NCBI GenBank assembly: GCA_022702545.1
Contig: JAHRBC010000001.1
Location: 4,712,001 to 4,776,000 of the forward strand
Length of the DNA stretch: 64,000 nt
Origin: Phycomyces nitens
Taxonomy: Eukaryota > Mucoromycota > Mucoromycetes > Mucorales > Phycomycetaceae
Reading direction: 5' to 3'
Below, in pieces: positions 51,186 to 62,522 of this stretch. Position numbers and translations under genes: made by a program. Below the pieces are notes generated by a model. That model worked only from the letters and a program-made list of their open reading frames with translations. It ran no database searches and had not been told where the DNA came from. How positions within the stretch are numbered: the first letter of the stretch is position 1; each line of letters begins with the position of its first letter.

Positions 51186-52586
51186 ATGGCTACAACTACC
51201 GAACAACCACAAGAGAAACCTCTTCCACCAGTCTATGAAGAATCCTCACAATATCGTCATTGGAGATTCAGCACCAAACAGCTTCTAGACATTCGCACTT
51301 CTTGCAATGCAGCTGCAGTAGATCGCGTTCGGCGAAACTTTCAAGAACAAGTAATCAACATTCACTTGAACCCAATACCTATCATTTCTATAAGACCCTC
51401 GCTAATGCATATCTCTTTAAAAGAAAGCAGCCGAAGCCCAGGGCGATCGTCCCCAAGATGAACCGCAGTACCTGTCAGTCCAAGATGAAATGGCCTTGTG
51501 CAGATTCTATGAAAAACAACTCCAAGAGATCTGTAAACACTTGAAACTTACTGAAATGGTCATGGTAAGGATTTACAAGAGTAATTCGTATATCTAAAGC
51601 ATATTTCTGGCCTTATTGTAGGCTACAGCTGTGGTTTATATGAAACGATTCTTTCTTCACAATACAGTCATGGATTATCACCCCAAAGACATCCTGTAAG
51701 TAACTGTCAAAAGACCCAAATGAAAAACTGACCATTGCCTAGTCTGACATGCCTGTTCTTGGCCACAAAATCAGAAAGTGAACGTGTTTCGATTGATGAC
51801 TTTGGCAGAAACCTCAAACTACCTTCAACAACCAGTGTTCTTGATCTAGAGTTCACTGTTTCCCAAGGCCTTAAATTCGAATACTATGCTCATCATCCAT
51901 ATAGACCAGCTTATGGGTTCTTTTTGGATATCCAGGTAATTTGATCGTCTGAACAATTAATTGGCTTCTAAACACACCAAGATTAGACCACAGGAGCAGA
52001 TATCAAGCTACTCAAGGAGACTTACAATAAAGTAGGACAAGTTGTTGGAGACATTCTGCTTACGGACCTTCCGTTTCTTTACATGCCATCTCAATTGGCA
52101 TTGGCTGCATTTGTGGTGGCTGGAAAGAATAATGGATTCGATGGACAGATTCACAGGCAAGATCTTTATGTTTCTCCAATCGATAAACTAATCTAATCGA
52201 TAAAATTAGATATATTGAAGAGAGATTTGGGGACCAAGCAAATGCATTGGAGAGTATTGTGGAATCCATAATCAAAATATTATCACAAGTAGTTCCTGTA
52301 ACAAAAGAGCAGGCTACTCAAGTAGATTATCGTCTGCGTATCTGCATGAATCCTGCAAAGAATCCAAATTCAGTACTGTGAGTAAGAGTGATTGTATTGC
52401 AAACAGTATGAGCCTTGATGTTTGAGGCCATTATGTATTAATACCAAAATATAATGTTTATAAAATAGGTACAAAAAACGAGCAGCTCAAAAGCAACTTG
52501 ACAATGAAGAACGCCGAAGAAAAAAAGCTAAAAGAGATCAGGATGAGGAAACGGAGGAGGATGATGACGATGAAGAAGAAGAATAA
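51186..52586 (+). CDS. CCL1: Cyclin H (TFIIH/CAK cyclin, Ccl1-like)
   Basis: A multi-exon gene from the ATG at 51186. The start has SSQYRHWRFSTKQLLDIR, matching the cyclin H N-terminal helix. The cyclin box has CRFYEKQLQEICKHLKL, VVYMKRFFLHNTVMDYHPKD and LTCLFLATKSE; the second fold contains LKFEYYAHHPYRPAYGFFLD and LLTDLPFLYMPSQLALAAFV. The C-terminus is a charged tail (KKAKRDQDEETEEDDDDEEE). Cyclin H activates Cdk7/Kin28 for RNA polymerase II CTD phosphorylation and CDK activation. Introns are short GT-AG. The stop is only 33 bp from the stop of the opposing ING gene, so the 3' ends must overlap. Confidence 0.94.
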
Positions 52587-52619
52587 GGAGCTTGATATAC
52601 ATATAAAAGCACCTATTCA

Positions 52620-53777
52620 TCACAATAACCTCCTCTGTTTCTTTGTATCCGATCCACAGTTTCTACAGTACCACTTGCCCTTTGGCGGAACCTTTAGGCC
52701 AACGCATTCAATGTGGAACCATTCAATATCGCACTAAACAGAAATAATCAACATATTTATCCAAAATCACCACGAAATCTACCATACCTCTTCATTATCA
52801 CAGGCAACCATTTCACCAAATGATACCTGATGGCAATAGCAATACAAGGGTTCATTGGGATCAATTGGAAGATGGCTCATTGAGATTACACTATTAAAAT
52901 GTTTAGTCGGTATCAAGACTTGTCCTTGTAACCTACGCTTCAGCATGTTGTTTTGCAACCTCTGTAGAAAGATAGTCTCCTTGTGGTTCTGATCCTGCTT
53001 CTTCCTCTTCTTTGTCCGTAGTCTTTCGCTTTCTTCCCTTTTTCCCTTTTTTGTCCGTTACTGTAATTTGTTCCCTATGGATTTCTATAATAGAATCATT
53101 AGGTCCTTTGAACAACTGTCGAGATCCATCTGGTTTATTGCAGACCACAACCCAATTTATGAATAAACTTGCCCTTTTCTATCTCGATATTCGTTTCTTC
53201 TGGCTGTGTCCTTGTGGACGTCTGTTCAAGAGATCGACCGGATCCACCATATTTTCCATTTTCAAACTTTTGGAGATCGTTATCTAGACGAGTACAATGT
53301 CTATCGACCTATAGAAAAACACTCAACAAATGTGTGTGTGTGTATGTGTGTGGGTATAAATGGGTGTCTTACAGTGTCATAAATTGATTTTGCCAGCGCA
53401 AACTTTTCTTCTCCCTTTTTGAGTGCTTCGTTTAATAGTCGACCAATGGCAACCAGCTGCTCTTGCCGTTCTTCTGGTAGCAATACAGTCTTGGCTTCTG
53501 CTAGTTCAAGTGATTTCTCAGCAACCTTTTCCATGAGATCTAATGTTGAGGAGATTAGATTAGATGATCTATAGTCTTTCTTTATTTAGATCAACCTTGG
53601 GCTCCCTCATCTAATTGTCGAATGAGAGTAAAGTTGCGCTGTAATTCAAGCGGCAGTACTTCGGTTGCTACAATGATGATAATTCATTACAGTTTTGCTG
53701 TTGGTCCAAGGATAAAAGAAAGACATACTGTCGGTGTAATCATTAAGGTAAACAGCGGTCTCTTCAGAGGTTGGCAT
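52620..53777 (-). CDS. ING-family chromatin reader with C-terminal PHD finger
   Basis: Minus-strand gene starting MPTSEETAVYLNDYTDTTEV (ATG at 53777). The ING domain follows: LPLELQRNFTLIRQLDEGAQ, then MEKVAEKSLELAEAKTVLLP and a coiled coil through DRHCTRLDNDLQKFENGK. A basic and acidic linker (KKGKKGRKRKTTDKEEEE) leads to the PHD finger (LYCYCHQVSFGEMVACDN, then EWFHIECVGLK, KWYCRNCG), with the Cys4-His-Cys3 ligands present. ING proteins recruit histone acetyltransferase or deacetylase complexes to H3K4me3 (Yng1, Yng2 or Pho23 type; which one is not resolved). A 43-nt intron (53130-53172) seems to use a GC donor. A GT-donor alternative would skip about 30 linker residues. Confidence 0.93.
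53333..53356. repeat. GT-rich microsatellite in an ING intron
   Basis: A TG dinucleotide run with a TATG interruption lies within the intron after the SIYDTV exon. Confidence 0.7.
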
Positions 53778-56512
53778 TGCTTGGTTGAAGCACAGCACAG
53801 AAACTCGGTGGCTGGAATGTCGCGCTCATCGGGGCTTGTGTTGATCCTTGTCTCACCCGAATTCCACAGTCAGTCGGGCACAGATTTTATTATTTTGGTT
53901 GCCAGAAGGGTATTTTTCTTATAGTCTGTATATTTATTATCTGATAAACATAGCCATCTTTATAATTACAAGTAGACAGACAGTGTTTACAAAGGTCATT
54001 TTTAACATAAATAATAGGTCTAAAGAATAAGGGATATAAATTTTGCCTTTTTTTCTCAAAGATTATATTGGACTATTTCTTGACTTAATTGCTACTCTAT
54101 CAGTCTAGGATAATACCGGATTATTTAATTGAAAAGTGCATGTAAATCAGCTCTCAAGTGTATTCTAACCAAAGAGTACAAAAGGACTGTTGTCAATGTG
54201 CCCAAGAATCTTGACAAACTAGGTGTTTCTTGAAAAAAAATCTGATTTTAATATTGATCTACAAAATATACTTGTTATTGTTACCAGATCTACAGCAAAA
54301 CATAACACGACGCCTACATAGAGTGTAATTTATGTTGCAGGTTTGATCACAGCCAGCATAAAAAGAATCAATAGACCAATTCTAGGCAGTGGAAAAGAGT
54401 AAGACTCACTAAAAAACTAATTTTTAACCATCACAAAGCTTGAAAAATCCGCGGAATAAAGTGCCCAGATAACCCATTCAGCGCATTTGTGTCTTTTAAT
54501 ATTATATTTCTTTATTCATGGTTAAAAAAAAGGCTGTATATTTGTTCAGTTGCTCTGTTATTCATATATTATCTTTAATTTCTTGCTTTTATACCTTTAT
54601 TTCATACTGATAATTTGCCTGATTCTATATAAAACAATCTCACAATACTCTTACACCAAGATAGAATTATTACAAGAGGTTTATAAACTTATCTACCTCT
54701 GGAACAACTTTTACTTTTCTCAGTTTATCAAATGTATTTCTATACATCTTTCCCAACGAAAACATCGACAAACTACTTGCGTTTCAAGTACAAATGATCT
54801 ACCTACCAATTCCGGCCAACCCCCTTTGGATTGTCAATAGTCCCACGATTACTTGCAAAGATAACACAATCTCCACTAAAGTTGGCGCAAAAAGTGGTTA
54901 TAAAGGTCAGTGGGTACCTAGACAGCTGAATAATTATCAGCAAAAAAAATGGAGCTATTGATAGACTGGAGTCATTGGAATGTATTGTGAATGAGAATGA
55001 AGCCTCTTTACACCTATTACAACAGCTGAAACACGACAGGTCTTGGGTACACAGGCCATAATTATTAAAGTACTAGGAGAGCTGGAGAATCAAGACGTTT
55101 GATCCCCCAGTTTAACATTCATCTGAATATCAAGTCTCGGTTGGTTGATAGTCTCAAGATGCAGATACAGACAGCAAATATTGCCTTGTTTTTCAGTACG
55201 CCTATATGCATTACATTGTGTGGTACAAGTGCCAACATGTCAAGTCCAACCAGTTTTGGAATACCCCCAGATACTTTCAAATGGGAACCTACTCAAGCTG
55301 CACTGATGATTCGAGAACCCAATATAATATAATAAACCCTCTCTCTCTCTCACACACACACACAGCTCACAGCAAACATTTACTGTCTGTAGATACTAGT
55401 AGTATAAAGAGGGTTAATAGAACTATACACGGGTACTAGAATCATAAAGTATCCCAGCCCATAGATTGGCGTAAACTAAAAGGCAAAAATCTAGTTTGTA
55501 AGGATTCTCAAGTATTTAAATACACAGAAAATCCAACCTCGTTGTCGCATATCGACAAACAAAGAGACTCTTGAAAATACTTTTTAATTATGCACCTTGT
55601 AAACAAGGTATGCTTCCGGTGTATTTATCATAGTCTTTGGTTGACGGCACAACGTATAGCACTAGGAAATAATCCAATAACAGACATAGAATACTTCCAA
55701 ACTTTCGCCACAAACGTATGCATACTGTCACATCACACTTTTAATAGATCCAGCAGCCATAAAATATACACACCATTGGCCTGTCTACAGATCAAAGTAC
55801 ACATCTTATATTCTCAGGCAATTGCAAATAGCACATTCACTCTTTTGCGGAATCAATAGATACACTATTAATTGAGCCCACCGGAAAGTTCTTTTAAATA
55901 ATCGTCAAAAGATATACCAAAAGGATCTAATGCTAATACTTCACCTTATATCCTCCCAATCTCTGGCTTTGCTCTTGGCCCTAGAAACGATATTTCTGTG
56001 GAGGAAATGGTAACATTGGGAAGCTGGGTGTCGGCTATTTTTATTTATAGATACCACAGATGAAACAATACGTCAGATACCGACTTTTGTTAGCCCACTT
56101 TTACATACCCTCTTTTCCTGGCCATAACAAGATAATAAAGGTATTTTGGTAAAAGAGACTCACAAAATAATGTCTCTTGATAAGCAATCGCGTTTTTCCC
56201 TGTTAGTTGATTTCAATACAAAATGTCCTTGAAATAACGTTTATAACATGTTTTCATTGGCCACAATATTTAATTTTTTTTTGAAACTAATTTAAGGTTT
56301 GTAACCAGCCAAGATCTTAGGATCTGATAAATATTAAATAAATCTTGGTTTTCTTCTCCTTCCTCTCTCTCTCTTTGTGTGTGTGTGTGTGTATTATTTT
56401 CTATTGACCAAATATTTGTATACACATGTACAACCACTCTTTTTCTTTACCTTCTTTACATTCTCTGCCTTCTTATCACTAGTATCCTCCTTTCTCTCTT
56501 TATTTATTTTGC
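53778..56512. other. Gene-poor region, possibly with gene or transposon relics
   Basis: About 2.7 kb. The stretch 55,090-55,860 is less AT-rich and has short frames in several phases (for example CHYIVWYKC-like fragments near 55,205 and an 89-codon frame from 55,590), as expected of a decayed gene, but none can be joined or named. CT and GT microsatellites lie at about 55,339-55,365 and 56,366-56,392. Confidence 0.35.
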
Positions 56513-57571
56513 ATGTCCAGTATTATCGTCATGTCTTACTGGATACAACAGCTAAAAACAGCCGTCTTTGGACGCGTTCCAGAGCCCATTGTCCAAGAAC
56601 AGCCCGTCCCAGAGCCAAAGAACGATCCTGTGGTTGAATCTGCCAAGGGTCATGGCCATGAGGAATCAGCCGAGGTTGACATTGACCAGATCCCTCCAAT
56701 CGACCTCCTCATTACCGATCCATGCAACACTTGTTCTCTTCCATGCGATGATCACAAGGCATATCCAACTTATCTAAAATTCGACCACACCTCTCCTCTC
56801 TTGGGCTCCATGAAGCCGTATAGCCGACATGTTCTCATTGGCACTGGTCAGTCCGATTGGGCCGAACGAATCGAAGAAGACTGGGGCACATTTGCCGCAA
56901 ACCTCACCGCGGTTACCAAGGACCGACCAGTCCAGAACAGAGCCATCATCACAAACACATCAATGGTCAACACATACTCTCAGCTGCCAAACTCTCACGA
57001 CATTGTCATTTTGCCAGACAATATTATTGTTTCCAATGTCACTCCTGACGACGCAGAGGCCTTTTTTGAAGCCTTTTTGGCCACACCACTCCCAGTTGCA
57101 CCTGTAATGATTGAGGACTATAGTACTAGACATCTTAAAAACATGGTGGTCCACAAGAACCCTTATGATTCAATGATCCTTATCTGTTCCCATCGCAAGA
57201 GAGACAAGTTGTGTGGTGTGACGGCTGAAATCCTTGGAACCGAGTTTGACAATGTGTTGCGTGAAAAGGATATCTGTGAGGGAGAAGGAGGCACGGCTGT
57301 TCTGATGGTGAGCCATGTTGGAGGTAAGTCTTTGAAAATATTTGCTTTATCTAAGACAAGGGGTTTGGATACAGGTCATAAATTTGCGGGCAATGTTATC
57401 TGTATTACACACAACGGAACACGATGCATCTGGTATGGTCGCGTAAAAGCATGTCACTGTGAGAGAATCGTTGATGACACGATTATTGGAGGAAGAGTAT
57501 TGAAGGAGCTTTATCGAGGAGCAATGTCGCACAGTTACGATGAATCAAAGTGTGAAAGAGTTCGATGGTGA
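56513..57571 (+). CDS. Sucrase/ferredoxin-like (Aim32-type) thioredoxin-fold protein
   Basis: Two exons (56513-57323 and 57375-57571) give 335 residues. A Pro/Glu-rich N-terminus leads to DPCNTCSLPCDDH, then a body with FDHTSPLLGSMKPYSRHVLI. The C-terminal thioredoxin-like ferredoxin domain has CSHRKRDKLCG (Cys 225 and 234) and SHVGGHKFAGNVI, the family signature, then CHCERIV. In yeast the relative Aim32 is a mitochondrial redox protein; location here is inference. The 51-nt intron (57324-57374) is a multiple of three with no stop, so an intron-free model would wrongly insert 17 residues between SHVGG and HKFAG. Tail to tail with the dioxygenase gene. Confidence 0.88.
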   Translation: MSSIIVMSYWIQQLKTAVFGRVPEPIVQEQPVPEPKNDPVVESAKGHGHEESAEVDIDQIPPIDLLITDPCNTCSLPCDDHKAYPTYLKFDHTSPLLGSMKPYSRHVLIGTGQSDWAERIEEDWGTFAANLTAVTKDRPVQNRAIITNTSMVNTYSQLPNSHDIVILPDNIIVSNVTPDDAEAFFEAFLATPLPVAPVMIEDYSTRHLKNMVVHKNPYDSMILICSHRKRDKLCGVTAEILGTEFDNVLREKDICEGEGGTAVLMVSHVGGKSLKIFALSKTRGLDTGHKFAGNVICITHNGTRCIWYGRVKACHCERIVDDTIIGGRVLKELYRGAMSHSYDESKCERVRW

Positions 57572-57687
57572 ACAATACATCTTAATTTAAAAAAGAAGCA
57601 ATTTTTTTATTTATTTTGAAGTGTGTGGGCACAAGTGCGCCAAGGGTATATGAGCAAAAGTATTAAATAATAAAGAAAAAGGGTCTT

Positions 57688-58885
57688 TTACTCGGCCTCC
57701 AATGGGACAGTTTGCTTGCCAGTGAAAGCATAGTCGTAATTAACGTCATCCTTGGCATAAGGCATAGACCAACGGATTTTGGGATCATTGATCATTAGCC
57801 AGAGACGCAGGAGATGGCGAGTCTGGCCAGGTGCGTCAGTGTAGGCAGTTCTGGCGTGAAGGAGCTGGTAGTTTTGGACAAACTGGATATCGCCAACCTC
57901 AAGCTTCATGTGTAAAGCCTCACGCTCGCACAGATCCTGGATGTATTTCATGGCCTCAAACTTCTCAGCCTCGACGGTGACTCCAGGGAAACGAGTGACG
58001 GTCTCGTAAAAGTGAGGACCCCAAAAGGTGAAAAGACGGTCCTTGTGGAATACAATTGGAGGAGCAGCAAGGTAGGGATCTTCGTTGGGACCGTGTTCAC
58101 CCTTCTTGTCCCACAACCAGGCCTGCTTCAAGAGCTCAACGATATCTGGGCGCAGTTCAGAAAGACGGTTGTAGAGTGTGTGGGAAGAAATGACAGAGCT
58201 GAGACCTCCAGAGGAACCTTCGGACAGACACAAAAGAGCAACAACATCTGTACCATCCACATGGAAGGGTTGGGCCTTTCTAGTGGCATAGATACGTGTG
58301 GTTGGGTCATTGACATCGTAGACACTCTTGGTGGTTGAGCCGCTAGTGAGATCTTTGACGTGGCCGAGAACATGGCCCTTTGCGTTCTGGGGTTTGCGGG
58401 TACCAATGTAGGAACCGATGCCCATAAAGATGGCAGATTGGTCCTTGCGATCATACTTTGTGATTGGGAAGCCACGGAGAAGACCAAAGCCAATTCCCTT
58501 GAAAAAGTCCTCTTGCTGCTTCTTGATGACTTTGGTAAAGTTTCCGAGAGGAAAGTTTTCTTCTTTAATGTCAATCTAAGATAGATATTAGCACTTTTGC
58601 TTTTCTTTGCTTTGCTTATAAATGACTTACAAGAGGGAGGTTGAGAGAGTTAAAGTGCTTGAGACCATTGTCGATATCCTTGATATCTTCTTGGGTGAGC
58701 TGATAGATCCACTCTTCTGGATGGTTCTCGAGATATTTGCCATCCCAGACAGAAGGGCCACTTAGTCTCTCGGGAAATACGGTGGCTACGGCATTCTCTT
58801 CCTCAGTAGAGAATGAACGCCATGTTCCTGGCTTGTTGACAGGAGCAGGCTTCTCGGATACAGAACTGTGAACTGTAGCAGACAT
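57688..58885 (-). CDS. TauD/TfdA-family Fe(II)/2-oxoglutarate dioxygenase
   Basis: Two exons on the minus strand (58631-58885 and 57688-58575) give 380 residues. The N-terminal part includes GPSVWDGKYLENHPEEWIYQ. The iron triad is visible: His190 and Asp192 in FHVDGTD and a distal His325 in NYQLLHARTAYTD. The Arg-rich RHLLRLWL should hold 2-oxoglutarate. FGLLRGFPI and the GSYIGT segment before the HxD match fungal clavaminate-synthase-like hydroxylases. The substrate cannot be read from sequence; relatives hydroxylate taurine or other small acids. The start MSATVHSS is the first ATG. Codon use is biased, suggesting good expression. Confidence 0.92.
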
Positions 58886-60232
58886 TTGAAGATATGATAT
58901 TACTTGGTGTTGATTGTAAAGAAGAAAAAGGCGATTTTAACGCGTTATTTATATTATTATTTTTTACAAATTCTTATCTACACCACCCTGGGAACTCGAA
59001 GCTTGTTTCTAATCCACAAGGATAAGTCTATGGTGAGTAAAGCCAATGTATTGCGTGATTCGTTGTGATGGCGCAATCTACCATTTCAATGAGCACAGGC
59101 ACGGGCGGCATTTCAACCTTTCCCTTCATTTTTACCCGGCCAAGTAGACACACAACGATGAGCCTGAGGTTATGAAACTTTAATAAGGCGTACATACTTG
59201 CGCCATAGATGACACCATACTGTTCCAAACTACGCTCGAGTATCTTTGCTGATAAGGATCTAGTTTGGTATTACAATTGGTGTAAAGGAGATAGTCCATA
59301 GACAGAATACGATTTCTTTCAAAGGCCAGTGCAACACACTTCGGAAATAAAGACTATTGGGTGGCAAGAGAATTAAAACTTGTAATTGGCTAATAATAAT
59401 CTTTAGATAACTATCTTTGTGTTTCAAGCCTGTGAGATTTTTTTAAAAGCGCATTATATCTTGATTGCTCTTTATTCCTATCTAAAAAATGGGCTTTCTA
59501 GATATTGAACCAATTATCCAAGGTACATTCAGTTGTATCTCGAGTTATCTACTAAAAGACGTTAAAATATTGTATCACAGTAGTCTGAGAAAACTAGGGA
59601 TAAAAAAAAATGGGGATGACAAGCCCAATATTTCATCAAAGGCTTTGGATTTTACATGGCCGAGTCATTTTATGGTCTCGAGTCCAAGCTATCCACTAGG
59701 TGTCTTTCTATAAAGGATTCGCATCAGACCTCGGGTTTAAAGACAAATAGATCTCGACTAATCATAGTCTATGATTATCAAGAGTACAATAATTTGTGTT
59801 ACACGTATATATTCCTTGGTGACTTTCTCTCAATAGCAGCAAAGCAGACCGTGTCTCGAGACCATTGAGATGGTATAATTACCCAAGAATTTCAGTTGAT
59901 GTCTTTATTACTTTGCTAAACTTCAAATCAACTACACTATGGAACAGGATAATGGAAAAGCTTGCGGGTAAATATTATTGACTGGAATCCGTTGCAAGAT
60001 CGAAACAATCATCTAAATATCAAATATCAAATATCTCTAGCTGCGGACCCTCTTGTAAATGCGTCAATTGTACATGTGGCTAACTGGTAGTCAAACGGAC
60101 TAAATGCCAGTCAACCCTTGGTTCTGTCTTGTGGAATTCAATGGTTTACTGTAATACAAATAATAAAGAACGTTCATTCTTTTGATCTACTCTGTTGAAA
60201 ACATGATACTATAATGACTTGTGCAAACCGGA
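58886..60232. other. Intergenic with one possible orphan exon
   Basis: A minus-strand frame at 59028-59228 contains GRVKMKGKVEMPPVPVLIEM and is preceded by a plausible GTATGT...CAG intron, so it may be part of a small or broken gene. No partner exon could be joined. The remainder (59,300-60,230) is AT-rich with nothing recognised. Confidence 0.35.
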
Positions 60233-62522
60233 TCAATATACTTCTCCGAATGTCAGCCTTTGTCTCATTTTCTGACCGTTTAGCTTTACAAACACAAAAC
60301 AAAACATTCCCAGGATATTAAGACTGGCTAGAATTGTAGCAAGATAGCCTGGACCAATTGATTCGACTACTGGGTGGGCTATCAGACTCAGTATACAGGC
60401 CATTACCATACGAAGAAGATTGGCAGCGGCCGTGACAGATGCCCCCTTTCCCGGGAGTGCGTCCACCAGATAAGCGGACCCAGATGCATAGACTATCAAG
60501 AAATACTCTACATCATTCTATCTCTGGGAGTATTTTTTGGCGCCAAATTTACCTTGACTCATTCCAAAGCAAACGATGGCAAACCCAATCATGGAAGCCC
60601 ATATAGTAAGATGTGCATGGATACACCAGCCAAAAATAAGTACTCCAAGGGGAACCAAAATAAAGCCGCCTGGCCTGGATAGAAACAAAACAATAAAGGG
60701 GTGTTTTTCTTTAGTATACTGGGGTTATTGTATTGATTGTCCTTTTTTTTCTTTTTTCTTTTTTTACTTCAAATACACTTGCCATGCATTTAAAGTCAGC
60801 CTATCTTCTGCTTTTGACTTGCCACCACGCTGACGTCGAGCACGCTTGAGCAGATAATCAGACAGTCTTCCAGACACAAAAGATCCTATCAAATTGCCCA
60901 CACCAGCACCTATGAAGCTTAGGCCTACAGCAAGACAGCATTAGATCAGATTTCTAGAACAAACTACCAAATACCTGTCTGCCATGATTGGAGAGCATAG
61001 GCAGCCTCATAAAGATCAGGGATAACTGTTTCTATTGTAAACATGGTACCAAAGCATATGCCGGTCTGTATTGCTATAAGCAAAACAAAAACATGCTTCA
61101 ACATTGTTATGCTTTTGAATGGATTGAGACGCTGCACAGGCTGCTCTTTGAAGAAAGAGATCGAATCGGCCTGGTTTGGGTCCACATCTACTGCCTCTAG
61201 ATCTCTTGTCGAGTCAACCCGGGTGTGTTGGTTACTTTCGTCTGAAGACGATTCGGCACTCAGGCTGACCTTTGTTTCTATGTTGGTTTGGTGATGTGCA
61301 TCCCAGATCTGCTCGACACGATAGGTCTCGGGTAAAAAGATAAACAGGAAGCAAAACAAAAAAGCACCATAGGCTGCGCAAAACCAAAATGTAGCTCTCC
61401 AGCCAAGCATTGTAGTGATTCCTCCACCAATAATGGGGCCTATGGTGGATATTGATGTAAATCAGTCTTGTTCTCATTGATTAATAATCAACTCTACCAA
61501 TCAAAGGACCAAAGAACTGGCCGAGAAATAGTATACTAAACGCAGACCCTCTCTGGGTTACTTCCCAGCAGTCCGAGACAGTTCCTATATGGATCGAAAT
61601 TGTTAAGAGGATTTGGTGGTTTCTTGATGAGCTTGTTAGGAGATGTACTCACCTGCACCAACAGAGTTTGTGACTAGAAGGCACATATTAATTATACTAT
61701 TGTACAAAATCAATCATTACCTGATGTTCCTACAGATTGTATGCAACGTAAAACCACGAGAACCCAAATGTTCCCAGACAGACCACAGCCAACCGAAGCA
61801 ACGATGAATATGATGAGTGAGCTTAGATAGAGAGTCCTGATGGTTATTAAGGGTTAGTGATTAATGAATCTTTCATCAGAAATCAATATCCCAACCTTCG
61901 TATGTGATAGAAATCTGACATTGAGGCCCACAGAATAGGCTGTTGTTTATGCAGTATGTAAATATAATCCATAACAGACAATATCAGCCGATATTAGCTC
62001 CTTTGACGATCAACAATGGTGAAATACACCCTACGCATGATATCTAGAGTCCAAACTTTAATACTTACACCAATGCCTCCGAACAGGATGAATAAGGATG
62101 TTGTCAGAGACATCCCGACTGAATTTGTGTGCAGATCCTTTGTGATGTGAGGCAGGGCAGGAAACTAGTTTAAATGGTTAGTGAGGATGTAAAAGACAAG
62201 ACCCACATACATATATTGTGGAGCAGAGCCCATTGAGAGAAGATCCGAGGGCTAGGCAGGCTAGGATCCACCTCTTCTTTCCTTTGGAGTACAATCTAGG
62301 GTCATTGTTGACTGGTGGTCTGAGCGAGACCCTTTTCTGGGCCACGGCAGACAATCGAGCCAGGGACGATGATTTTGGAATCGTTTTCTTTGGGGTTTTT
62401 CTGGGTGACGAGTGTTTGGTTTGCCGGGATAGATCAAGAGAATGCATTGAAGATGATGAGATATGATCGTTTTTGGCAGTAGACACAGGATTGTGTGGAC
62501 TATCCATTGAATTTTCATGCAT
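60233..62522 (-). CDS. Major facilitator superfamily drug:H+ antiporter (DHA1-like)
   Basis: A minus-strand gene with several short introns. The N-terminus (from 62522) is a Ser/Lys-rich cytosolic tail. Helix 1 has LACLALGSSLNGLCSTIYFP, followed by PALPHITKDL, an early PILWASMSDFYHIRR (loop 2-3 MFS motif), FGPLIGPIIGGGITTMLGW of the antiporter motif C type and LFIFLPETYR at helix 6. A long acidic central loop precedes the second half (SFIGAGVGNLIGSFVSGRLS, then FGMSQVYASGSAYLVDALPG). It ends LNGQKMRQRLTFGEVY. The order fits fungal Qdr/Tpo-type 12-helix exporters. The substrate is unknown. Exon ends at 60,700-60,800 and 61,500-62,050 are approximate. Confidence 0.88.

Noticed and set aside
53130..53172. 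Frameshift mutation in the ING gene
   Set aside because: A short intron with a GC donor restores the frame, so no break is needed.
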